Notes under the pieces: model-generated
The model's database searches: none
Told to the model about the DNA's origin: nothing
The model's input: only the letters and a program-made list of their open reading frames with translations
In this document: positions 1 through 5,469 of the stretch, in pieces
How the letters are laid out: every line of letters begins with the position of its first letter
Position numbering within the stretch: position 1 is the first letter of the stretch
Program-made: the position numbers and the translations under genes
Assembly: GCA_025869455.1 (NCBI GenBank)
Contig: JAOZVT010000734.1
Span: 1 to 5,469, forward strand
Direction of reading: 5' to 3'
Origin: Prosthecobacter sp.
Lineage (GTDB): Bacteria > Verrucomicrobiota > Verrucomicrobiia > Verrucomicrobiales > Verrucomicrobiaceae
Length of the DNA stretch: 5,469 nucleotides

Positions 1-2378
1 AGACTTCGAGTGTTACGTTGTTTGACGTCGCTTTTAAAGAGTCGTCCCACAAACGGGGCATCACCAATCAGCGGCACTTTATCTTCAATAATCGTTTCTT
101 GCTCTTTGATAAGACCCCCGAGAACGATGGTGGCACCGTCCCAAATTTTGACTGCTGTTGTGATCTTTTTCGTGTCGAAAACGGGTTGGAAAATCAGATT
201 CTCCGTGAGTTCGACAAAGCTACCTTGATATAAGGTTCGGATGGGGGAGCCATAGTTCACAAAACCTGTGAAATCGGTGAACTCAGGAGTGATCGTGAGA
301 TCGACCGTGCGTCCATCCTCAGAGATAACGGGTTCTACGTTTAAGATCGCTCCAGTTTTGCGAGTTGCAAAGGCTGTGGGAGTACTCGGAGTCACGACTG
401 CTGGTGGTAATTCACTGACAATGGCTCCTGTTACGGCATCAATGATCGTGGTACCAAAATTGGTTGGGATTTGAGGTGGGTCAAACTCCGTGGGGTAGAG
501 CATCTCACGGGTGATTTCTAAACTGGCCTGCTGGCCGCTGCGTGTGATCACGCTGGGTTGAGAGACGAGATCAATGCCCTTTTTCTGATTCAGGGCACGG
601 AGGACGACTTGGAACTGGGGATTGGTCAGGACACCACTGAGGGACAGCACTCCTGGTGCACGAGTGGAAGTGCTGGCCTGTGAACCGAAGAGCACACTAT
701 CGACTCCTTGAATTCCGAGGTTTCCAGCCGAGCGGAGACCTGCGGTAATGGGATTAACCCCTAACGCAGTGCTTCCTGCAGCGGTTGCAACTTGCGTGGG
801 AAAGTCACCTGTAAGGTAATTGCTCCCTACTTGTGAATTGCCGATGGTTCCGCCTGATAGTTCTGTCCTGCTGCCAAAGCCCCCTAATAACCAATCAAAG
901 CCGAGTTCATTGAGCCGATTCTCTCCTATTTCAAGGAGGCGGACATCAATAACGACCTGTTTTGGAGAGCGGTTTTGAGCTTGTTCAACGAACATGTCAA
1001 CCAGCTCAATATTCTTGGCTGTATTGTGTACAATGAGCAAATTGGTGGTGGGGCTGTAACTAGCACTGGCTCCTTCACCAAAGGTAACACCGTAACTTTC
1101 CAATAATTCTTGAGCTCCTAGCCGCTTTACCTGGATTCCAGATGAATTTGCAGCTGCTCCAGGATTGGCGAATGGGTCCGTGGAAGCAGCCCCTGTATCT
1201 GCCGCACCCACAGGTGCACTGGTGATGAAGTCTGGCGGGACACGGTAAGTTTTTGAAATGATGATCCCTGAGCTTTCCGAATTGGAGGTCAACCGGACAG
1301 CGTAGTTTTCAACTCGGTAATTTAGCCCAGCAATTTCTGTGGCATATCGTAGGACTTCCTCAATCGGGACATTTTGCAGATTGAGCGAAATTTGTCGGGA
1401 AAGTAGTTCTGGAGGAACGCCAATGACGAAGTCGATCCCTTTTCCTGTGGGGTCTAAATCTCGGGAGCGGATGCGCAAAAATTCAACTACTTCCTGAAGC
1501 GCGGCACCGCTGAAATCAATTTTGTCGATGATGAGTTTCCGCAGCTTATCTTGGATAACATCACGTCCGTTGCGGGATATGGCCGGGGTTTTGGCCGCGT
1601 TTGCACCAAAAAGATCGGAGATATTGGCGCTTTGAGGTGGAACCTGCGCTTCCCACTGCCGATTGACTTCGTTGAGCATTTTGCTCCGCGTGTGATTTCT
1701 TGCATCTTCAAAATAGCGACTCCGATCTTGCTCGGTTACTTCCATGCCGTTGCGTGCGGCGGAGTTATAGGGATCTAGGCGCAAGACGCTCTCAAAGGTG
1801 AGTAAGGCTTTATCATACTGCCCAGTTTCGCGTTGGGAGTTGGCTAAAATGAGCAGTTTGTTCACCTCCTCCACATGAGCGAGGTGCTCGGGAGTTAGGG
1901 CGGGGGGAAAACGATCTGGATCATTGAGTCGGCTTCTTAGGCGGGCAATACGGCCGTCTCCCTTGGCTACGTTTGGGCCATCCAGCTTATCTAAAACTGC
2001 ATTGGCCGCAGGATAATCTCCCGCTTCAACCAACTCTTTGGCCCGAACGAGACCAGCACGGAGGTAGCCGTCTAGAGCAACCGTGCGGGCTTCTTGGGCG
2101 AGAGGTACATCAGGGAGTGAAGAGTAAACATCTTCAAAAATAACTAACGCAGCCGCTGTATCCCCTTTTTTGAAAAGCGCCTCCGCTTCGGGCAGACGAG
2201 CTTGCTGTGTGCCGACAGTCTCAGCACGCCGTTGAATTTCTTTTTCAGCTAAGTTGAAAGTCGCCACATCGGCGGCCCCTGCAACGGTGTTCACCAGCGA
2301 ATTGCCGACCAACGCTAGGCTGAAAAGGGCAATTCGCAGGGTGTGCTGACGAGCGGGACGTGAGTTCAGGCAATACAT
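1..2378 (-). CDS. Type IV pilus / type II-like outer-membrane secretin, Amuc_1098-like (3' end cut by window)
   Basis: The reading frame is open from the ATG at 2378 to the window edge, giving 792 residues with no stop, so the C-terminus is missing. An in-frame TGA at 2385-2387 makes this ATG the first possible start. Residues 1-35 look like a signal peptide (basic n-region, hydrophobic stretch 16-33, AGA-type cleavage site). Residues 166-214 resemble a TPR unit. Residues 281-365 resemble a secretin N-terminal (STN/N0-like) domain, and 413-466 an N1-like ring-forming domain. The secretin pore domain begins near 471 (KQVVIDVRLLEI). It contains a Gly/Ser-rich insert near 498-577, the YPTEFDPP and TPTAFATRKTG segments, and the hallmark VPLIGDAPFVGRLF at 768-781. 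Such proteins form the multimeric outer-membrane channel for pili or secreted proteins. The TPR-containing N-terminus and the YPTEFDPP region recall the Amuc_1098 type IV pilus secretins of Verrucomicrobiota, but GspD and PilQ roles cannot be separated here. No Shine-Dalgarno sequence is seen. Confidence 0.9.
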   Translation of the reverse strand, partial: MYCLNSRPARQHTLRIALFSLALVGNSLVNTVAGAADVATFNLAEKEIQRRAETVGTQQARLPEAEALFKKGDTAAALVIFEDVYSSLPDVPLAQEARTVALDGYLRAGLVRAKELVEAGDYPAANAVLDKLDGPNVAKGDGRIARLRSRLNDPDRFPPALTPEHLAHVEEVNKLLILANSQRETGQYDKALLTFESVLRLDPYNSAARNGMEVTEQDRSRYFEDARNHTRSKMLNEVNRQWEAQVPPQSANISDLFGANAAKTPAISRNGRDVIQDKLRKLIIDKIDFSGAALQEVVEFLRIRSRDLDPTGKGIDFVIGVPPELLSRQISLNLQNVPIEEVLRYATEIAGLNYRVENYAVRLTSNSESSGIIISKTYRVPPDFITSAPVGAADTGAASTDPFANPGAAANSSGIQVKRLGAQELLESYGVTFGEGASASYSPTTNLLIVHNTAKNIELVDMFVEQAQNRSPKQVVIDVRLLEIGENRLNELGFDWLLGGFGSRTELSGGTIGNSQVGSNYLTGDFPTQVATAAGSTALGVNPITAGLRSAGNLGIQGVDSVLFGSQASTSTRAPGVLSLSGVLTNPQFQVVLRALNQKKGIDLVSQPSVITRSGQQASLEITREMLYPTEFDPPQIPTNFGTTIIDAVTGAIVSELPPAVVTPSTPTAFATRKTGAILNVEPVISEDGRTVDLTITPEFTDFTGFVNYGSPIRTLYQGSFVELTENLIFQPVFDTKKITTAVKIWDGATIVLGGLIKEQETIIEDKVPLIGDAPFVGRLFKSDVKQRNTRS

Positions 2379-2571
2379 TCGGGATCAGGGGGCGAGGCAG
2401 AAACGTGAGGAATATCAACTTTTCCAGTCCAGCCCAAGCATTTTCTCTTCAGAATGCATCTTTCGTGCGTTGTGAGCACTGTCCACCCTCGATCTTCTTT
2501 GTGCATTCTTATTTAAAGAGCGTGCAACAATTGAAAGATCAGCCAGTTTATGTCTCCCCCCTTCATCAACC
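2379..2571. promoter_or_regulatory. Divergent intergenic region between secretin and NlpC/P60-like genes
   Basis: These 193 bases separate two divergent starts and so should hold the promoters and 5' leaders of both genes. The most AT-rich part is around 2508-2520. I could not find a convincing pair of -35 and -10 boxes on either strand; a TTGAAA at 2531-2536 lacks a suitable -10 partner. Neither start has a GGAG-like ribosome binding site in the 20 bases before it. An 8-base inverted repeat lies inside the region and is listed separately. The role is inferred from gene orientation, not from a recognised promoter. Confidence 0.5.
2451..2509. repeat. 8-bp inverted repeat in the divergent promoter region
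   Basis: AGAATGCA at 2451-2458 is exactly reverse-complemented by TGCATTCT at 2502-2509, with 43 bases between the arms. Two half-sites in a divergent promoter region could be an operator that a regulator bridges. An exact 8-base match within about 190 bases can also arise by chance, so function is uncertain. Confidence 0.3.
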
Positions 2572-3903
2572 ATGACCATGTTTAGTGAGTCGTCTGCGCC
2601 ATTTTATTTATCCACTTCTGTTCGGGGTCTATGCCTTGTGACAGCTTTTTTGGCTGCCTTTCAAAGCTCCATCCTTTTAGGGCAGATCAATGATTTGAAT
2701 GATCTTCGGCAGTTGCTTTCACAAAATGGAAGTGTGGTGGTTAAATCCGGCCAAGCTGCGGCTTCAGAATCCGTCAGTAACAAGGCGAATCTCTTTTATG
2801 CAACTCCTGGGCCTTGGGGGAAGCTGCGTTGCTCTTACATTTATCTCGAGGCTCCCAAGGCTTTGGTGAACAGCTTTCCGCTTCCCAATACGCGGCCCCG
2901 TTGGACTTTCCCGGAGGTGATGTTGCCCACCTTGCCTGATTTTTTCCGCAAGGCAGCTCTTTCAGAAGCACTTATTACCTTGCTGATGGATGAGGGGATG
3001 ATGATCAAGGAAAATGGGTTTGTTCATATTTTCCCTCCCCTGCCTGATTTGGAGGCTATCCCCCCAGAATCGCGAGCACTCATTTACACGGAGTTGTCTA
3101 AATATGCTCCCAATGAGTTCTGCGTTGACCCTGTTTTGATTGTGGGGCAGACCGTGCGGGAATGGTATCGTACGAGTAAGCTACGCCCTGAAATCGTCGA
3201 TAAAATCGAAGAAATGTCCTACAAACGCGGGGAAACGATAGCTTTCAGTGATGTGGCGGCCATTCTGAATTATGCAGAGTCTGATTCGGAGGCTCGAATG
3301 ATTTTCAAGGCTTTCACTCGCACTCGGTCTCTCATGATCAAGGTGGAGGTGGATCATAACACGGATATTGACGAGTTGGTGGGTTACTGGACTCTCGGCA
3401 TGGGCCTGCGCCGTAAGGACATTGAACCGTTGGTGCAATCCGTGATCGATACAGATGGTGTGGAAGCCCTTCCCTTGTCACATCTACTCCCTTCTCTGGT
3501 TCGCAAGCTCATGTACACGTATCCAGGGCTTGATCTGGCTAAACATGGCATGCTACCTGACTGCCATTGGACGTCACTGAATTTCTTTAACTACGAGCCC
3601 CAGGAGTATCTTCTGGATTCACGTCTGGCTACGAGTTCTGTTTTGGAGAATTTCATGCCAGTCGAACCTCCGTATAAATACGGAGATGTGTTGTTTTTTC
3701 TCAGCAATACCACGGGGGACGCCTTTCACTCCTGCGTGCATTTGGCGGATGGCATTGTTTATACCAAGAATGGTCGCAATCTTCTCTCTCCTTGGGTGCT
3801 GATGAAGATCGAGGACGTGCAGAAGATCTACCTGTATAAAGGCGATGGCCGAATCCAAGGCTTTCGGCGCAAGGATCCGGCCAATTCCATTCCTACCCAG
3901 TAG
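2572..3903 (+). CDS. Exported protein with a putative NlpC/P60-like C-terminal domain
   Basis: I do not recognise this 443-residue protein as a named family member. The N-terminus looks like a signal peptide (R18 followed by a hydrophobic stretch, residues 19-36) with no lipobox Cys, so the product is probably periplasmic or secreted. Residues 40-320 are mixed, apparently largely helical, with no motif I can name. The C-terminal third resembles an NlpC/P60 papain-like fold. D330-C331 in LPDCHWTSLNFF matches the DCSGF-type nucleophile site. Y370-G371-D372-V-L-F-F matches the usual GDLvfF strand. H386 in HSCVHLADG matches the HVGIYLGDG catalytic His, 55 residues after the Cys, a normal spacing. 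The usual third polar residue is unclear (T398 or N400 are nearest). Family enzymes cleave peptidoglycan peptides or related amide bonds, but the substrate here is unknown. The ATG at 2572 is chosen because it leads directly into the signal peptide; ATG 2578 is also possible. It is divergent from the secretin gene. Confidence 0.8.
   Translation: MTMFSESSAPFYLSTSVRGLCLVTAFLAAFQSSILLGQINDLNDLRQLLSQNGSVVVKSGQAAASESVSNKANLFYATPGPWGKLRCSYIYLEAPKALVNSFPLPNTRPRWTFPEVMLPTLPDFFRKAALSEALITLLMDEGMMIKENGFVHIFPPLPDLEAIPPESRALIYTELSKYAPNEFCVDPVLIVGQTVREWYRTSKLRPEIVDKIEEMSYKRGETIAFSDVAAILNYAESDSEARMIFKAFTRTRSLMIKVEVDHNTDIDELVGYWTLGMGLRRKDIEPLVQSVIDTDGVEALPLSHLLPSLVRKLMYTYPGLDLAKHGMLPDCHWTSLNFFNYEPQEYLLDSRLATSSVLENFMPVEPPYKYGDVLFFLSNTTGDAFHSCVHLADGIVYTKNGRNLLSPWVLMKIEDVQKIYLYKGDGRIQGFRRKDPANSIPTQ
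3846..3883 (-). terminator. Hairpin past the ridA stop, candidate transcript 3' end
   Basis: Arms 3846-3856 and 3873-3883 form an 11-bp stem around a 16-base loop. In minus-strand RNA all 11 positions pair, with one G-U wobble. In plus-strand RNA the same position is an A-C mismatch, so the structure favours the ridA-side transcript. It begins 23 bases beyond the ridA stop. The following minus-strand bases are only moderately U-rich (UCGCCUUUAU), not a classical U-tract, so it may be a 3' stabilising hairpin rather than an intrinsic terminator. It lies inside the last codons of the convergent plus-strand gene. Confidence 0.35.
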
Positions 3904-3906
3904 GGC

Positions 3907-4287
3907 CTAAGGGAGTTCAACGATGACTTCAATTTCGACCAAGGCACCCAAGGGAAGTGCGGCCACCTGCACGGTGGAACGTGCGGGTTTATGTCCGCCG
4001 AACGCGGCATCATAGAGAGCGTTTACCTTGGGAAAGTCCGCCATGCTTTGCAAAAAGACGGTGGCTTTCACAACGTAGTTCAGGTCCAAACCTTGGCTGG
4101 CTAGGAGAGCCTTGATATTGGCTAGTACTTGCTGTGTCTGGCCTTCGACTTCTGTTGCATCAATCTTGCCTGTGGCTGGATTGATCGGGATTTGGCCAGA
4201 GCAGAAAAGGAGTCCGTTAGAGCGAACCGCTTGGGAGTAGGGGCCAACAGCGGCGGGGACATTGGCGGCGTTATTGATGAGTTCCAT
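3907..4287 (-). CDS. ridA: RidA family 2-iminobutanoate/2-iminopropanoate deaminase
   Basis: This complete 126-residue protein has the usual length of the RidA (YjgF/YER057c/UK114) family. These small cytosolic trimers hydrolyse reactive enamine/imine intermediates released by PLP enzymes such as threonine dehydratase, giving 2-ketoacids and ammonia. Visible family features are GPYSQAV with Y17, the LFCSGQIP strand with S30, the NIKALL helix near 57-62, VVKATVFL at 72-79, and the signature PARSTVQVAALPLGALVEIEVIV. R103 corresponds to the substrate-binding arginine (R105 in E. coli RidA) and E118 to the active-site glutamate (E120). The E. coli C107 position is Thr here, as in many homologues. 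The ATG at 4287 gives the canonical N-terminus. It starts 9 bases after the stop of the upstream glycosyltransferase gene and has no Shine-Dalgarno sequence, which suggests cotranscription and perhaps translational coupling. Confidence 0.95.
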   Translation of the reverse strand: MELINNAANVPAAVGPYSQAVRSNGLLFCSGQIPINPATGKIDATEVEGQTQQVLANIKALLASQGLDLNYVVKATVFLQSMADFPKVNALYDAAFGGHKPARSTVQVAALPLGALVEIEVIVELP

Positions 4288-4296
4288 GAGTGGGGT

Positions 4297-5469
4297 TTAA
4301 GCTTTCAAAAGGGTTTCGTAGAGGGACTTGGTACGCTCAGCAATGCTGGTCCAGCTGAAGCGTTCAACAGCTCGCTTGCGGCCAGCCAGCGCCAAGCGGC
4401 GGCATTTTTCAGGATCGGCCATGAGATTATTGATACCTTCAGCAAGGTCTCTGGCGAAAAGCTCTGGATTCAAGGCTTCGAAAGGACTTTCCGTTTGCTG
4501 GTCCAGAGGCACCAGGATGCCTGTTTCTCCCGGCACGACGACTTCTTTAATGCCGCCGACTGCACTAGCGACAACGGCGGTCTCGCAGGCCATGGCCTCT
4601 AGATTGATGATGCCGAAGGGTTCATAAATCGAAGGGCAGCAGAAAACTTCAGCATGCGAATACATGGCAATTTTTTCCTGCACGGGCAGCATGGATTGAA
4701 TCCAGACAATACCCTCACGCTTTGTCTGTGCGGCCGTTACTGCGGCTTGCATCTCGGCAGCAATGGCGGGTGTGTCTGGGGCTCCCGCACAAAGGACAAT
4801 TTGAAAGCCTGGGGCCATTTGCTCAATGGCACGTACGAGGTGGATGATGCCTTTTTGCCGCGTGATCCGGCCAACAAACAAAACGTAGGGAATGTCTGGG
4901 TTCACACCGTGTTTGCGCAAGACTTCGGGAGCTTCTATGCGGTGGTATTCATCCGGGTCAATGCCATTGTGAATCACGTGTATCTTATGCGGGTCCAGCG
5001 GAAACATCCGCAGCAAGTCGCACTTGGTTTCTTCAGAGACGGCGATCACGGCGTCCGCCATTTCCAGGGCTGTCTTTTCCAGCCACACGGTAAAGTCATA
5101 ACCGCCACCTAACTGCTCACGTTTCCAGGGGCGCAGAGGCTCCAAGGAGTGAACCGTGAGAACCATGGGAAGCCCGTAATTCAGCTTGGCCAAGATGCCG
5201 CCAAAGTGAGAGTACCAGGTGTGCAGGTGCACGACTTGAGCATCTATATTGCGCGTGTTGAAATCCAGGCAGCGTTGGACGGCACCAAACACTGATTTTA
5301 AATTGGGGGGGCAAGTCCAGTTGTCATTGTCTAATCCGACACCCTTGACATTGAGATTTTCGGTGATGCTATCCTGATCTCCAAAACAACGTACTTCCAC
5401 CTCCATCAACTTCGCCAATTCCCGTGTAAGGTATTCAACATGCACTCCGGCACCTCCGTAAATATGAGG
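4297..5469 (-). CDS. glgA: GT4 glycogen synthase / alpha-maltose-1-phosphate synthase, Corynebacterium type (5' end cut by window)
   Basis: The frame stays open to the right edge. The codons above the GTG at 5445 encode PHIYGGAG, the conserved N-terminal sugar-nucleotide loop of this family, so the real start lies beyond the window by roughly a dozen residues. Visible are 390 residues against about 387 for Mycobacterium tuberculosis Rv1212c (GlgM). Numbering from the GTG, family segments are HTWYSHFGG and HSLEPLRPWKREQLGGGY in the N-terminal Rossmann domain. The C-terminal domain has FVGRITRQKG with R193 and K198 (nucleotide-phosphate binding), LCAGAPDTP, and the E275/E283 EX7E motif in YEPFGIINLEAMAC. 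The enzyme transfers glucose from a nucleotide donor, typically ADP-glucose, to an alpha-1,4-glucan or, in GlgM, to glucose-1-phosphate to form maltose-1-phosphate for the GlgE pathway. Sequence alone does not decide between these. It is probably cotranscribed with ridA downstream. Confidence 0.92.
   Translation of the reverse strand, partial: PHIYGGAGVHVEYLTRELAKLMEVEVRCFGDQDSITENLNVKGVGLDNDNWTCPPNLKSVFGAVQRCLDFNTRNIDAQVVHLHTWYSHFGGILAKLNYGLPMVLTVHSLEPLRPWKREQLGGGYDFTVWLEKTALEMADAVIAVSEETKCDLLRMFPLDPHKIHVIHNGIDPDEYHRIEAPEVLRKHGVNPDIPYVLFVGRITRQKGIIHLVRAIEQMAPGFQIVLCAGAPDTPAIAAEMQAAVTAAQTKREGIVWIQSMLPVQEKIAMYSHAEVFCCPSIYEPFGIINLEAMACETAVVASAVGGIKEVVVPGETGILVPLDQQTESPFEALNPELFARDLAEGINNLMADPEKCRRLALAGRKRAVERFSWTSIAERTKSLYETLLKA

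Noticed and set aside
1487..1778. Overlapping plus- and minus-strand frames of about 75 codons within the secretin gene
   Set aside because: The continuous minus-strand secretin frame explains this stretch through its N-domain region; the others are out-of-frame by-products.
2360..2575. 71-codon plus-strand frame beginning inside the antisense of the secretin start and ending in an ATGA overlap with the exported-protein gene
   Set aside because: The ATGA overlap is suggestive of coupling, but the frame spans the divergent promoter region, overlaps the secretin start codons, shows no recognisable domain and has no ribosome binding site. Most likely chance.
2550..2585. 11-codon upstream frame (ATG 2550 to TAG 2583-2585) overlapping the start at 2572
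   Set aside because: It is a possible regulatory leader peptide, but it lacks a ribosome binding site and any attenuator-like codon run. A short ATG frame here is expected by chance.
4129..4602. 157-codon plus-strand frame across the ridA / glycosyltransferase junction
   Set aside because: It is antisense to two well-supported genes with clear family motifs and resembles no protein family I know.
4567..4623. Glu in MACETAVVAS after the EX7E motif, where many GT4 enzymes have Gly
   Set aside because: The position varies in close relatives (Ala in M. tuberculosis Rv1212c as I recall it), and the catalytic glutamates are intact, so it does not indicate an inactive enzyme.
4654..5112. 152-codon plus-strand frame inside the glycosyltransferase gene
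   Set aside because: It is the antisense shadow of the conserved GT4 coding sequence, with no independent motif.

Overview
The window looks like a chromosomal segment of a member of the Verrucomicrobiota or a close relative. This is an inference. It rests mainly on a long secretin resembling the Amuc_1098-type type IV pilus outer-membrane secretins known from Akkermansia and related bacteria, together with mid-range base composition and no clear Shine-Dalgarno sequences before the starts. There is no sign of a mobile element, phage, CRISPR array or RNA gene.

Layout: positions 1-2378 (minus) hold most of a secretin gene whose 3' end lies beyond the left edge. Positions 2379-2571 are a divergent intergenic region that must supply signals for the secretin gene and for the gene on the other side. 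Positions 2572-3903 (plus) encode an exported protein of unknown name; its C-terminal third carries Cys and His motifs like those of NlpC/P60-type papain-fold enzymes. Positions 3907-4287 (minus) encode RidA, and 4297-5469 (minus) encode a GT4 glycogen synthase / alpha-maltose-1-phosphate synthase whose first dozen or so codons lie beyond the right edge. The last two genes are 9 bases apart and are probably cotranscribed, glycosyltransferase first.

The genes form two functional blocks. The left block is about the cell envelope: an outer-membrane pore for a pilus or secretion machine, and a divergently transcribed exported protein that may act on the wall or a periplasmic substrate. The right block is cytoplasmic metabolism: alpha-glucan synthesis plus a reactive-imine deaminase. 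The blocks meet tail to tail with only 3 bases between stop codons, and a strong hairpin just inside the plus-strand gene may form the 3' end of the ridA transcript.

I found no convincing new multi-gene system. The least explained item is the exported NlpC/P60-like protein.
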